38,049 nt of DNA from Bradyrhizobium genomosp. I (2014) (GCF_000261685.1 NZ_AJQE01000006.1:1-38049); one strand, 5' to 3'. Shown: positions 23,596 to 32,026, numbered from the stretch's first letter. Notes: a model not told the origin generated them from the sequence alone. A program made the numbers and translations.

Positions 23596-25985
23596 GCCGC
23601 ACTCCTTTCGGCCACGCGCGCGGCCAAGACGGCAGCGACGACCCGATGCGGCGTGATCGGCGATTGCATCAGCTCGACGCCGAGCGGGCGCAGCGCGTCG
23701 TTGACGGCGTTGGCGATCGCGGCCGGCGGCGCGATCGCCCCGCCCTCGCCGATACCCTTCACGCCGAACTGCGTATAGGGCGACGGCGTCTCCATGTGAT
23801 CGAGGCGAGCCGCGGGAACTTCGGTCGGTCCGGGCAGCAGATAATCGGCGAGCGTCGTCGCCAGCGGCTGACCGGAGGCATCGAACGGCATTTCCTCGTA
23901 GAGCGCGGTGCCGATGCCTTGCGCGAGGCCGCCATAGATCTGGCCGTCGACGACGAGCGGATTGACCAGCACGCCGCCATCCTCGACGATCACGTAGTCG
24001 AGGATCTCGACCTCGCCGAGATCCGGATCGACCGCGACCACCGCCGCATGCGCGGCGTAGCTGAAAGTGCCGCTGTCGCGCACCGGCTTGTAGCCTTGCG
24101 TCACCTCGAGCCCGCCCGGATCGACGTCGGCCGGCAGATCCTGCGGGCGGCGATACCAGGTGTGGGCGATCGCCTTCAGGCTGACGCTGCCATTGACGCC
24201 GCGCACCTCGCCATCCTGCAACACCACCGAAGCCGGATCATGCTGCAACAGCTTGGCGCCGATGCGTCGGGCGCGCTCGCCGAGCTCGCGGCATGCGGTC
24301 GCCACCGCGCCGCCCGCCATCACCATCGAGCGCGAGCCCCAGGTTCCGGTTGAATAGGGCGTCATCGCGGTGTCGCCGAGGATGATACGGATCTTCGCGA
24401 CATCCACCCCGAGGATTTCATGCGCGACCTGGGCCAGCGTGGTCTCCATGCCCTGTCCGTGCGAATGCACACCGACGCGGAGTTCGAGGCCGCCATCCGG
24501 CGTCAATCGTGCGGAAGCCTGCTCGTGGCCCGGCACCATCGGGATGCCCCAGCCGGAATAGACTGACGTGCCGTGCGCGGCCTGCTCGCAATAGATGGAG
24601 ACGCCGACGCCGATGCGGCGGTCGTCGGCCTCACCTTTGCGCTGGCGGCCGCGAATGGCATCGATACCGATCTGTGCCAGCGCGCGGCGCAGCGCTTCCG
24701 GATAGTCACCGCTGTCGAAATGCTTCCTGGTGATGTTGTCGAACGGCATCTGTTCGGGGCGCACCAGATTGCGCAGCCGCACCTCTCCGGGCTCGAGCCC
24801 GGCCTCCGCCGCCACGAGATCGAGCATCAATTCCAGCGCGAAGCAGACGCCGGTGCGCGCCACGCCGCGATAGGGCAGGATCGGACATTTGTTGGTGGCG
24901 ACCGAGAAGGTGCGGCAGCGATAGGCCGGCATCCTGTAGGGCCCGGGCAGAATGCTGGCGACCTGCGCGGCTTCGAGGCAGGCCGAGAACGGATAGGACG
25001 AGTAGGCGCCGGAATCCACGGTCGCCTCGCAATCGATGCCGCGCAGCGTGCCGTCGCGGTCGGCGTAGACCGTGATCCTGTAGTGATGTTCGCGGCAATT
25101 GGAGCTGGCAACGAGATGCTCGCGGCGATCCTCGATCCAGCGCATGGGATGGCCGCAGCGCATCGTCAGCCAGGACAGGCAGACCTCTTCGGGCAGCAGG
25201 ATGCCCTTGTGACCGAAACCGCCGCCGACGTCAGGCGAGATGACGCGTATCTGGCCCTCCTCCATGCCGAGACATTCGGCAAGACCGCTGCGCGTGATAT
25301 GCGGCATCTGCGCTGCGGAATGCAGCGTCAGCTGGTCCAGCCTCGGATCGAAGGTCGCGACCACGCCGCGGCCTTCGAGTGGCGACATGCACTGCCGCGC
25401 AGTCGAGATTTCGCGCGTCACCTTGATCGGCGCATCCAGCGCGGCCGAGATATCGACCTCGTAGTTGGTTTCGAGGAAGACGTTGTCGCCCCAATGCTCG
25501 TGCACCAGCGCCGAGCCGGGCGCGCGAGCCTTCAGCATGTCGGTGACGGCGGGCAATTCCTCCAGATCGAGCGTCACCGAGGCCGCAATATCCTCCGCCT
25601 CGGCGCGCGTCGGCGCGAGGCACATCGCGACGAGCTCGCCGACCTGGCGCACCTTGCCGGTTGCCAGCACCGGCTGCTCGGAAGTCTTGAAGCCCGGAAG
25701 AGCCGAGATCGCGCGAATAGGCTTGATGCCGTCAAGATCGGCCGCCGTGAACACGCAGCCGCGATGGCGTTCAGGCACGTGGATGCCGCGGATGCGCGCA
25801 TGCGCCAGCGGGCTGCGCACGAAGGCGACATCCTGCAGGCCGGCGAGCCTGATATCGGCGACATACTGGCCGCGGCCGCGCATCAGGCGGTCGTCCTCCT
25901 TCCGCGGCAGCCGCGCGCCCACGCCCTGCCCGGACCTGCCAGAACGAAACTCTCGCTCGTTGCGCAACTCCGCGTCCTCCCTCAC
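23592..25985 (-). CDS. CoxL-like molybdopterin large subunit of a xanthine-dehydrogenase-family hydroxylase
   Basis: A 797-residue large subunit that binds the molybdenum cofactor and hydroxylates the substrate. The GGGFGHK motif (254-260) and the catalytic Glu747 in GIGEGGAIAPP are present. The active-site loop reads PYRGVAR (371-377). True CO dehydrogenase (form I) has AYxCSFR there, so this is a form II-like enzyme with another substrate, probably a heterocycle or aldehyde. The start is a GTG at 25985; a TTG at 25967 with a strong AGGGAGGA upstream is a real alternative. It lies 9 bases after the amidohydrolase gene. Confidence 0.93.
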   Translation of the reverse strand: MREDAELRNEREFRSGRSGQGVGARLPRKEDDRLMRGRGQYVADIRLAGLQDVAFVRSPLAHARIRGIHVPERHRGCVFTAADLDGIKPIRAISALPGFKTSEQPVLATGKVRQVGELVAMCLAPTRAEAEDIAASVTLDLEELPAVTDMLKARAPGSALVHEHWGDNVFLETNYEVDISAALDAPIKVTREISTARQCMSPLEGRGVVATFDPRLDQLTLHSAAQMPHITRSGLAECLGMEEGQIRVISPDVGGGFGHKGILLPEEVCLSWLTMRCGHPMRWIEDRREHLVASSNCREHHYRITVYADRDGTLRGIDCEATVDSGAYSSYPFSACLEAAQVASILPGPYRMPAYRCRTFSVATNKCPILPYRGVARTGVCFALELMLDLVAAEAGLEPGEVRLRNLVRPEQMPFDNITRKHFDSGDYPEALRRALAQIGIDAIRGRQRKGEADDRRIGVGVSIYCEQAAHGTSVYSGWGIPMVPGHEQASARLTPDGGLELRVGVHSHGQGMETTLAQVAHEILGVDVAKIRIILGDTAMTPYSTGTWGSRSMVMAGGAVATACRELGERARRIGAKLLQHDPASVVLQDGEVRGVNGSVSLKAIAHTWYRRPQDLPADVDPGGLEVTQGYKPVRDSGTFSYAAHAAVVAVDPDLGEVEILDYVIVEDGGVLVNPLVVDGQIYGGLAQGIGTALYEEMPFDASGQPLATTLADYLLPGPTEVPAARLDHMETPSPYTQFGVKGIGEGGAIAPPAAIANAVNDALRPLGVELMQSPITPHRVVAAVLAARVAERSAA

Positions 25986-25994
25986 CGCCCGTCC

Positions 25995-27272
25995 CTACGC
26001 CGCAACGGCCTGTGGCAGGATCGGCGCGACCGCGTCGAAGCGTGCGCCGGCGCGCAGGCAGAAAGCCGGCTGCAGCAGGCGCTCGGCGATCACCTCGTTC
26101 TTCTCGTTGTCCTTGAGGACGAAGCGGCCGTTCTGCTCCGAGAGCACGGAGACGTCGGCATCCATGCCGACCTTGAGCGCGCCGATTTCCTCGCTGCGGC
26201 CGAGCATCTTGGCGGGATTGGAGGTGACCATCGGCACCACCTGCTCCAGCGTGAGGCCGAGCGCCATCATCGAGCTCATCGCTTGGACCAGGCTGAACTT
26301 GGCCTGTCCTGCGAAGGGATGGTTCTCCTCGTCCTCGTGCTGGTCGGGCGTCCCGGCCGGCGCGGGCACATGAGTGTTGTAGCCATGGATGTCGGCGCCG
26401 AGGGTGGTCGGAACGATGCCGGCGGCGATCGCCTTCTTCGCGAGCCGATAGGAGAAGTGGCTGCCGTGCCCGACATCGACCTTCAGGCCGCGATCGAGCG
26501 CGGCCTGGATCACCGGGTGGACCTCCCCTTCACGATTGACGAAACCGCCGGGATGGCGCGTGAAGGGATGGGCGAGAATGTCGCCCTCGCGCAAGAGCGG
26601 GATCACGCGCGTGAGGATCGTGTCGGCATCCTCGCCGTTGGCGCCGCTCTCGGGCAGGCCCCAGAGCTGGCCGAAATGCACGTAGACCGGCAGATCGGCG
26701 CGCTTGCCGATCTCGGCCGCCATCTCGATGACGCGAATGCCCCAGCGCGCGAAACCGCCGATCTCGGCGTGGGCCTTGATGCCGCGCACGATGTCGGGAT
26801 TGGCCGTCGCCGCCTTGACGGTCGCGTCGATGTCGACGCCGTCGGGGCTGTAGAGCTGCGGATAGAAATGCCCCTCGAGCCCGCCGACGAGATAGGCTGA
26901 GATAAACGCGTAGACGCGCGAGGCCGAGGCTTCCGCGATGAAATGGCGGAAGCCCGGCAGCGTCATGCAGGACGGACCGCCCTGATCGACCAGCGTCGTC
27001 ACGCCGGACTGCACGCCGACCATGTCGGGGTTCATGCCGAAGCGGCCGGAGACATATTGATAGACATGCGCATGAGTGTCGATCAGCCCGGGCAGCACCA
27101 GCTTGTCGCTGACGTCGACGACCTCCCTGGAGCTGGTCGGCAGAATGTCGGACGCGACCGCTGCAATCCTGCCGTTGCGGATGGCGACATCCTTGATGCC
27201 ATCGACGCCGGAGGCCGGACAAATCACGCGACCGCCTCGCAGCAGAAGGTCGAAGCTGGCAGTGACGGACAT
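25995..27272 (-). CDS. Amidohydrolase/deacetylase-family metal-dependent hydrolase
   Basis: A 425-residue hydrolase of the amidohydrolase superfamily. Metal ligands are seen as His67-x-His69 (DTHAHVYQ), a probable carboxylated Lys166 (KAHAEIGG), His199 (YVHFGQ), a His in HGSHFSYR, and Asp in LGADIHGYN. The layout resembles the cog3964 group (Atu3266-like deacetylases). It should cleave an amide, ester or cyclic amide. The ATG at 27272 has GAGGAGAG upstream. An upstream open stretch encodes translated operator DNA (the repeat EACFV) and is not protein. First gene of the ten-gene run, divergent from marR. Confidence 0.92.
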   Translation of the reverse strand: MSVTASFDLLLRGGRVICPASGVDGIKDVAIRNGRIAAVASDILPTSSREVVDVSDKLVLPGLIDTHAHVYQYVSGRFGMNPDMVGVQSGVTTLVDQGGPSCMTLPGFRHFIAEASASRVYAFISAYLVGGLEGHFYPQLYSPDGVDIDATVKAATANPDIVRGIKAHAEIGGFARWGIRVIEMAAEIGKRADLPVYVHFGQLWGLPESGANGEDADTILTRVIPLLREGDILAHPFTRHPGGFVNREGEVHPVIQAALDRGLKVDVGHGSHFSYRLAKKAIAAGIVPTTLGADIHGYNTHVPAPAGTPDQHEDEENHPFAGQAKFSLVQAMSSMMALGLTLEQVVPMVTSNPAKMLGRSEEIGALKVGMDADVSVLSEQNGRFVLKDNEKNEVIAERLLQPAFCLRAGARFDAVAPILPQAVAA

Positions 27273-27315
27273 GGTGCTCTCCTCTTCTCGCTCGGGCGAG
27301 GGCCTCGCCCGAATT

Positions 27316-27331
27316 ACGAAGCATGCTTCGT
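27316..27331. promoter_or_regulatory. MarR-type operator O1, perfect 16-bp palindrome
   Basis: ACGAAGCATGCTTCGT is a perfect palindrome lying at the predicted transcription start of the amidohydrolase operon and 44 bases before its ATG. MarR regulators usually bind palindromes of about this size. Related copies at 27343, 27366 and 28187 support a shared operator. Confidence 0.75.
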
Positions 27332-27339
27332 ATTTCGAC

Positions 27340-27368
27340 ATTACGAAGCATGCTTCCCATTTTGACAA
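27340..27368 (-). promoter_or_regulatory. Candidate promoter of the amidohydrolase-cox-liv operon
   Basis: On the minus strand a TTGTCA (27363-27368, five of six to the -35 consensus) is followed by 17 bases and CGTAAT (27340-27345, four of six to the -10 consensus). Operator O2 fills the spacer and O1 covers the expected start site, which would fit repression. Confidence 0.5.
27343..27358. promoter_or_regulatory. MarR-type operator O2
   Basis: ACGAAGCATGCTTCCC matches the O1 palindrome at 14 of 16 positions and starts 27 bases from it. It sits between the -35 and -10 elements of the leftward promoter. Confidence 0.68.
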
Positions 27369-27389
27369 AAGCAAGCTTCGTGCCATGAT
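27362..27389 (+). promoter_or_regulatory. Candidate promoter of the marR gene
   Basis: A perfect TTGACA (27362-27367), a 16-base spacer and CATGAT (27384-27389) form a plausible sigma-70 promoter reading toward the MarR gene. Its -35 overlaps the -35 of the divergent operon promoter. Operator O3 lies in the spacer. The same CATGAT appears directly before operator O4 at the permease gene. Confidence 0.5.
27366..27381. promoter_or_regulatory. Degenerate MarR-type operator O3
   Basis: CAAAAGCAAGCTTCGT matches the O1 sequence at 12 of 16 positions and keeps the right half (GCTTCGT) intact. It lies between the predicted -35 and -10 of the marR promoter, which would fit autorepression with weaker binding. 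Confidence 0.45.
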
Positions 27390-27455
27390 CCTGATGTGGC
27401 GGGCGCACTCGAATCGAGCTAAGCGCGGCAGGGTTCAGGCTTGGGAGAGTGTGCA

Positions 27456-27950
27456 TTGCGGCAGGCGAAGACACGTCGCGGCGGGGGCAGGCACCGCCCC
27501 TGGCCATTGTCGGAACGGCCCGGCTACCTGATCCGGCGGCTGCACCAGATTCATGTCGCGCTGTTTCAGGAAGCCTGCGGCGAATTCGAGGTCACGCCGC
27601 TGCAATACAGCCTGCTCTCGGCGCTGGCAGCGCGTGAAACCGCCGATCAGACCACTTTGGCCGCCGATATCGCCCTGGATCGGACCACGACGACCGGCGC
27701 CTTGAAGCGGCTCGCCGCCCGACATCTGGTCGAGCGCGCCATCAACAAGGACGATCGCCGGGCCCGGCTGTGCCGACTGACGCCGGCCGGTGCCGCGCTG
27801 CTGGTCAAGATCGAGGGCGCGGCGCGACGGGCGCATCGTGCGACGCTCGGCGATTTGAGCCAGCGGGAACAGACGCTTTTCATCGAGATGATGCAGCGCA
27901 TCGTCGCCGGCAACCCCAGTCGCGACAGCGCCGCTGCCCTATTCGATTAG
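27456..27950 (+). CDS. MarR-family transcriptional regulator
   Basis: A 164-residue MarR-type winged-helix regulator. The family features are FEVTPLQYSLLSALA before the helix-turn-helix, the recognition region DQTTLAADIALDRTTTTGALKRLAARHLVER, and the wing DDRRARLCRLTPAGAALL. A TTG start at 27456 is preferred because GGGAGAG lies six bases upstream; the frame is open from 27441. It is divergent from the amidohydrolase operon, and 16-bp palindromes stand between them and before the NCS1 gene. It probably represses all three units until a pathway ligand releases it. Regulation is inferred from site placement. Confidence 0.9.
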   Translation: MRQAKTRRGGGRHRPWPLSERPGYLIRRLHQIHVALFQEACGEFEVTPLQYSLLSALAARETADQTTLAADIALDRTTTTGALKRLAARHLVERAINKDDRRARLCRLTPAGAALLVKIEGAARRAHRATLGDLSQREQTLFIEMMQRIVAGNPSRDSAAALFD

Positions 27951-28063
27951 GAGTGACTGCCGCGCTTTTGAGTTGGGCTGCTCAATTTATCATCGTACCG
28001 CTGCCCGGCCGGGCAACATCGTCCGCCTCTCGCCGGCGCGCCAGACGTGCCGAAGCGCCCTCA

Positions 28064-28109
28064 CGCGCAGGATCGGGCTGCGCCTGAAAACGCAGTCGGA
28101 TCCTGCGCG
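28064..28109. repeat. Long hairpin between marR and the NCS1 permease gene
   Basis: An outer 11-base stem (CGCGCAGGATC with GATCCTGCGCG) encloses an inner 5-base stem (CTGCG with CGCAG) and an 8-base loop; two further pairs bridge them, leaving one mismatch. It begins 114 bases after the marR stop. No T-run follows, so it may be a terminator, an mRNA-processing element or a dispersed palindromic repeat. Confidence 0.55.
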
Positions 28110-28186
28110 ACGCGCGCGACCTCCGGCATCGACTCCCCCTGCTCGGCAGCCTCGCAATTCAATGGCACGATTTATGCTGCCATGAT

Positions 28187-28202
28187 GCGAAGCGTGCTTC
28201 GT
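28187..28202. promoter_or_regulatory. MarR-type operator O4 before the NCS1 permease gene
   Basis: GCGAAGCGTGCTTCGT matches the O1 palindrome at 14 of 16 positions. It ends 13 bases before the permease ATG and starts directly after CATGAT, a possible -10 element also found in the marR promoter. This ties the permease to the same regulator as the catabolic operon. Confidence 0.68.
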
Positions 28203-28215
28203 ATTGGGGGATGTC

Positions 28216-29634
28216 ATGACGGATTCCGAACTTCGCGCTGATATTCACAGCATCGAGCCAATTCCCGACGCGGACCGGGACTCCACCGGGCCGCAGCAGA
28301 TGTGGATCTGGGCCGGCGCCAACATCGCGCCGGTCAACTGGGCGCTCGGCGCGCTCGGCATCATCCTGAAACTCGGGCTGATGGAGACGATCGCGGTCAT
28401 CGTGCTCGGCAACATCGTCGGCTGCGCGATCTTCGCGACCTTCACGGTGATGGGGCACAAGACAGGCGTCAATCAGATGGTGCTGAGCCGGTCTGCCTTC
28501 GGCGTCCGCGGCGCCTATCTGCCCAGCATCCTGATGTTCCTGATGACGCTGGGCTGGATCGGCGTCAACACCTACTTCCCGGTCAAGGTCTCGATGGGCA
28601 TCCTCGGCCAGTTCGGCGTGCCCGACACCTGGCTGATCGAGATCGTCGTCATCACGCTGGTGATGGCGGTGCAGGTGCTGATCGGCGTCTACGGCTTCTA
28701 CGCGATCCGCACCTTCGAGAAATACACGGTGCCGCCGACCATCGCCATCATGGTGCTGATGAGCGTGCTGGCCTGGACGCGGCCCGGCGTCGTCAACTGG
28801 AGCCTGACCACCTCGCTGCCGCCCGGCGCGCATCTGGCGATGCTGACGATGCTGATGACCGCAATCGGCGTCGGCTGGGGGATTTCCTGGGTCACCTGGG
28901 CCTCCGATTATTCGCGCTTCGTGCCGAGAAGCGTGCCGTCGAAATCCGTGTTCTGGTACAGCTATGTCGGCATGTTCGTGCCGACGGTCTGGCTCGGCAT
29001 TCTCGGCGCGACCATTGCCTCGACGACGCTGGACACCGATCCTGCCAAGATGGTGAGCGCGGTGTTCGGCGGTCCCGTCAGCATCCTCGTCCTCCTGATG
29101 GTGCTGCACGGCCCGATCGCGACCAACATCCTCAACGTCTATTCGGCGACGCTGGCGGCGCTGAGTGCGGGGCTGAAGTTCTCGCGATTCTGGCTCACCG
29201 TCATCGTCGGCGTCGCCGGCTATCTGGTCACCCTCTATTTCATCTTCGCGCCGTCGTTCGCGAAGGCGTTCGACCATTGGATGATCAGCCTGCTGTTGTG
29301 GATGAGCCCGTGGGCCGGCGTGGTGCTCGCCGACTTCTTCGTCAAGCGCCAGGGCAGGATCGACGTCGCCGAGCTCTATCGCTCGCCGGAGACCAGCGCC
29401 TATGGCGACATCAATTGGGCCGGCATGATCGCGTTCTTCGCGGGTCTCGTCGCCGGCTGGCTGGTGGAGGACGGCCTGGTCGGCGCGCTGCAGGGGCCAA
29501 TCTCGATCAACCTCCTCGGCGGCGCCGATCTGAGCTGGCTGTTCGGAATTGGAGTCGCGAGCCTCGCCTATCTTGCGCTCGGCAGGTTCGCGACCTCGCA
29601 CTCGCCGGCCGTCGCGAGCGGCGCAGGCAGGTAG
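28216..29634 (+). CDS. NCS1-family nucleobase/cytosine-purine type permease
   Basis: A 472-residue secondary transporter of the NCS1 family (CodB/allantoin/hydantoin permease type) with about twelve helices. Visible family features are the first-helix WAGANIAPVNWALG segment, the HKTGVNQMVLSRSAFGVRGAYLPS stretch, and WVTWASDYSRFVP near helix 6. NCS1 proteins carry nucleobases, hydantoins, allantoin and related nitrogen heterocycles. The ATG at 28216 has GGGGGA upstream. An operator of the MarR type is only 13 bases upstream, so it is probably co-regulated with the hydroxylase/amidohydrolase genes, which hints at a nitrogen-heterocycle substrate for that pathway. Confidence 0.93.
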   Translation: MTDSELRADIHSIEPIPDADRDSTGPQQMWIWAGANIAPVNWALGALGIILKLGLMETIAVIVLGNIVGCAIFATFTVMGHKTGVNQMVLSRSAFGVRGAYLPSILMFLMTLGWIGVNTYFPVKVSMGILGQFGVPDTWLIEIVVITLVMAVQVLIGVYGFYAIRTFEKYTVPPTIAIMVLMSVLAWTRPGVVNWSLTTSLPPGAHLAMLTMLMTAIGVGWGISWVTWASDYSRFVPRSVPSKSVFWYSYVGMFVPTVWLGILGATIASTTLDTDPAKMVSAVFGGPVSILVLLMVLHGPIATNILNVYSATLAALSAGLKFSRFWLTVIVGVAGYLVTLYFIFAPSFAKAFDHWMISLLLWMSPWAGVVLADFFVKRQGRIDVAELYRSPETSAYGDINWAGMIAFFAGLVAGWLVEDGLVGALQGPISINLLGGADLSWLFGIGVASLAYLALGRFATSHSPAVASGAGR

Positions 29635-29713
29635 CGGCGGGGACGGACCTCGTCCTGCGATCAGCCCTGCTGGCCAAGCCTCACGATCGCGTCGCCGGGC
29701 ACCAGACCGAACC

Positions 29714-32026
29714 TTAAAACGTTCCGGCCATAGTGACCCGGAACGTCAGCGGCTCCACGGGGTGCAGCACGTAGTCCATCACGCCGTTCTGACAGGCTGC
29801 CGTTGGCGCGGTGCCTGACGTGCAGAGGTTGTAGAGCGTGTCGGTCTTGAGCAGCGACCCATAGGCGTAGGTGATCTGGTTCGCCTTCGTGTTGAAGAGG
29901 TTGAGAACGTCGAGCTGAAGGCGCCAGCCATTGTCGATACGATAGCCGAGGCGGCCGTTGAAGATGCTGATGGCGGAGGAGCGGAACGCATTGTCCTCCG
30001 TCAGAGGGCTCGAGGCCAGATAGCGCCAGCGCAGGGTTCCGAACCAGCCGGCCTTCTCGCCCAGCGTGACGCCGGCTGACGCCACCATCGCCGGCGCGTT
30101 CGGAATGTAGTTTCCGGGCGCATTGCCGGTCTGCGCCTCGGGATAGCCGGCGAGCGAGGCATAGACCTCCGCCTGCTCGCTGTCATAGCCGCGAAAGCGC
30201 GCATGCGTCATTGCGAGATCGGCGTCGATGTCGACCCACGACCATGGCCGGTAGTGGTTGGTCCACTCGAAGCCGTAGCGGCGGCTGGCGCGGGACGCCG
30301 AGGTATCGCCGGCATCGCCGGAGAACAGGATCTCGGAATCCTGATCCAGGATGAAGAGGCTGAGCGAGGTGTCGAGGCCGGGAACGATCCTGCTTCGAAC
30401 ACCGATCTCTGCGCCTCTGGTGCGCACCAGGAGCGGCGACGGCGTCAGCCGTGTCGCGGGATCGGCGGGATCCTCCGTCGTGGTCGCGCCGCGGGCGTCG
30501 TTCGAATGCATGCCGTAGCCGGCACCAAGGAAGAATTCGGTCCGGTTGAACGGACCAAGCACCATCCTGAATTTGGGGCTGCCGAGCGCGGCATCTGCGC
30601 GACCGGAATTGCCGGCATTGAAGAGGGAGGCGACGTCCGCGGCATAATAGTCGCCACGCCAGCCCACCGTCGTCCTGAGCCAGTCGGTCCAGCGCACCAT
30701 GTTTTCGGCATAGATCCCGACGCTGCCCTCGCCGACCTTGTCGCTGCGGATATTCGCAAGGAAGCCGCGCTGAAAAGTGTCGGTGAGCGCGAGGTCGATC
30801 GCATCGTAGCGCGACTGCAGGCCGAAGGTGGTCTGCATCGGCAGGCCGGCAAGGGAGCCGTTCAGCGTGCGCGAGACGTTGGCGCCGGCCATCAGGCGGT
30901 CGTCATGCTGGTGGAACTGGTCGCCGAGCACGGGATCGTCGAGGAAGTAGGTGAAGTTGTTGAAGAGGTCGAGCTGGCTCTTCACCACATAGGCGTTGGC
31001 CTTCCACGACCCCACATCGTCGGTCTGCGCGATCCGGCCGGAGAGCGCGAAACGGTTGGCGTTGCCACCGTCGCTCGGGTCTTCCGAACCGTACCGGTCG
31101 AGCAGGCCGCCGGTGATGGCGCGCTGCGGCACCTGGTCGGTCGAATTCCATTTGTTGACGTAGGCCATGCCGGTGACGGACACGCCGTCGGTCGCGGTGC
31201 CCCGGCTGTAGCGCACGAAGCCGTTGAGCTTTCGCACATTGTCCGGATTGTCCCACGGGCCGTTGTAGGTGCCGATCTCGCCAGCGACCAGCAGCGAACC
31301 GTCACCGACCGTCGCCGAATCCATGCCGAGCAGGCGGCGGTAGCCGAAGCTGCCGGCGCTCACCTGCGCGAGTCTCCTGGTGCGGTCGATCAGGTTGATA
31401 TGAACGCTTCCGACCGAGGCGAAATCGCCTTCGTCGGCGAAATAAGGTCCCTTGCGCACGTCCATTGCGGCGATGGTTTCCGGGATCAGCCAGTTGAGAT
31501 CTGCATAGCCCTGGCCGTGCGCGTGGGTGCGCATGTTGACGGGGACGCCGTCGACCGTGATCGCAAGATCCGTGCCGTGGTCGAGATTATAGCCGCGCAG
31601 GAAATACTGGTTGGCTTTGCCCTCGCCGGAATGCTGCGTCACGATCAGGCCCGGCACGGCTTCGAGCACCTCGCCCGGCCGCGAGACAGGGCGCGCGTTG
31701 ATCTCGTCGCCGGAGACGGTGATCTCGCTGGCCATGCCGGCCTCGCCCTTGGCACCCGAGCCGGCACTGCGCGCATCCGATGCCTGCATCGGTGCTGGAT
31801 TCAGGAAGATGCGGTGACCGGCCGGGGGCGGTCTGCCGGCGCGCCGCGATGCGACCGGCCTCTTGCGCCCCGGCGTCTCGCTGCCCACGACCTGAACCGG
31901 CGGCAGTTCGCGTGAGGCGCCATTGTTCTGCGCGAAGGCGCGGCCGTCATCCGCGAGCAGCGCCAGGGCCGAGAGTACCGTCAGCGCGCCGCCGCGACGG
32001 CCGGGCTCAAGCCACCTCGGTCGCAT
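29714..32026 (-). CDS. TonB-dependent outer-membrane receptor, probable nickel-related
   Basis: A 770-residue TonB-dependent receptor. A signal sequence (LTVLSALALLADDG, cleaved after AFAQ) is followed by a TonB-box-like LPPVQVVG, a Pro/Arg-rich linker, the plug domain (GEVLEAVPGLIVTQHSGEG, then QYFLRGYN), and a C-terminal barrel ending in Phe. The ATG at 32026 overlaps the end of the NiCoT gene by 20 bases, so the two are coupled and share the NikR-type operator upstream. The receptor probably imports a nickel complex across the outer membrane. Metal identity rests on context, not on the receptor sequence. Confidence 0.92.
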   Translation of the reverse strand: MRPRWLEPGRRGGALTVLSALALLADDGRAFAQNNGASRELPPVQVVGSETPGRKRPVASRRAGRPPPAGHRIFLNPAPMQASDARSAGSGAKGEAGMASEITVSGDEINARPVSRPGEVLEAVPGLIVTQHSGEGKANQYFLRGYNLDHGTDLAITVDGVPVNMRTHAHGQGYADLNWLIPETIAAMDVRKGPYFADEGDFASVGSVHINLIDRTRRLAQVSAGSFGYRRLLGMDSATVGDGSLLVAGEIGTYNGPWDNPDNVRKLNGFVRYSRGTATDGVSVTGMAYVNKWNSTDQVPQRAITGGLLDRYGSEDPSDGGNANRFALSGRIAQTDDVGSWKANAYVVKSQLDLFNNFTYFLDDPVLGDQFHQHDDRLMAGANVSRTLNGSLAGLPMQTTFGLQSRYDAIDLALTDTFQRGFLANIRSDKVGEGSVGIYAENMVRWTDWLRTTVGWRGDYYAADVASLFNAGNSGRADAALGSPKFRMVLGPFNRTEFFLGAGYGMHSNDARGATTTEDPADPATRLTPSPLLVRTRGAEIGVRSRIVPGLDTSLSLFILDQDSEILFSGDAGDTSASRASRRYGFEWTNHYRPWSWVDIDADLAMTHARFRGYDSEQAEVYASLAGYPEAQTGNAPGNYIPNAPAMVASAGVTLGEKAGWFGTLRWRYLASSPLTEDNAFRSSAISIFNGRLGYRIDNGWRLQLDVLNLFNTKANQITYAYGSLLKTDTLYNLCTSGTAPTAACQNGVMDYVLHPVEPLTFRVTMAGTF

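Noticed and set aside
23592..25985. Annotation of the Mo hydroxylase as carbon monoxide dehydrogenase
   Set aside because: The active-site loop PYRGVAR lacks the Cys of the AYxCSFR motif that defines true CO dehydrogenase.
24573..26900. Plus-strand open frame of 775 codons opposite coxL-like and amidohydrolase genes
   Set aside because: Covers two motif-verified genes on the other strand and has no ribosome site or domain.
27273..27386. N-terminal extension of the amidohydrolase with a repeated EACFV peptide
   Set aside because: The repeat comes from translated operator palindromes; the ATG at 27272 has a proper ribosome site and domain start.
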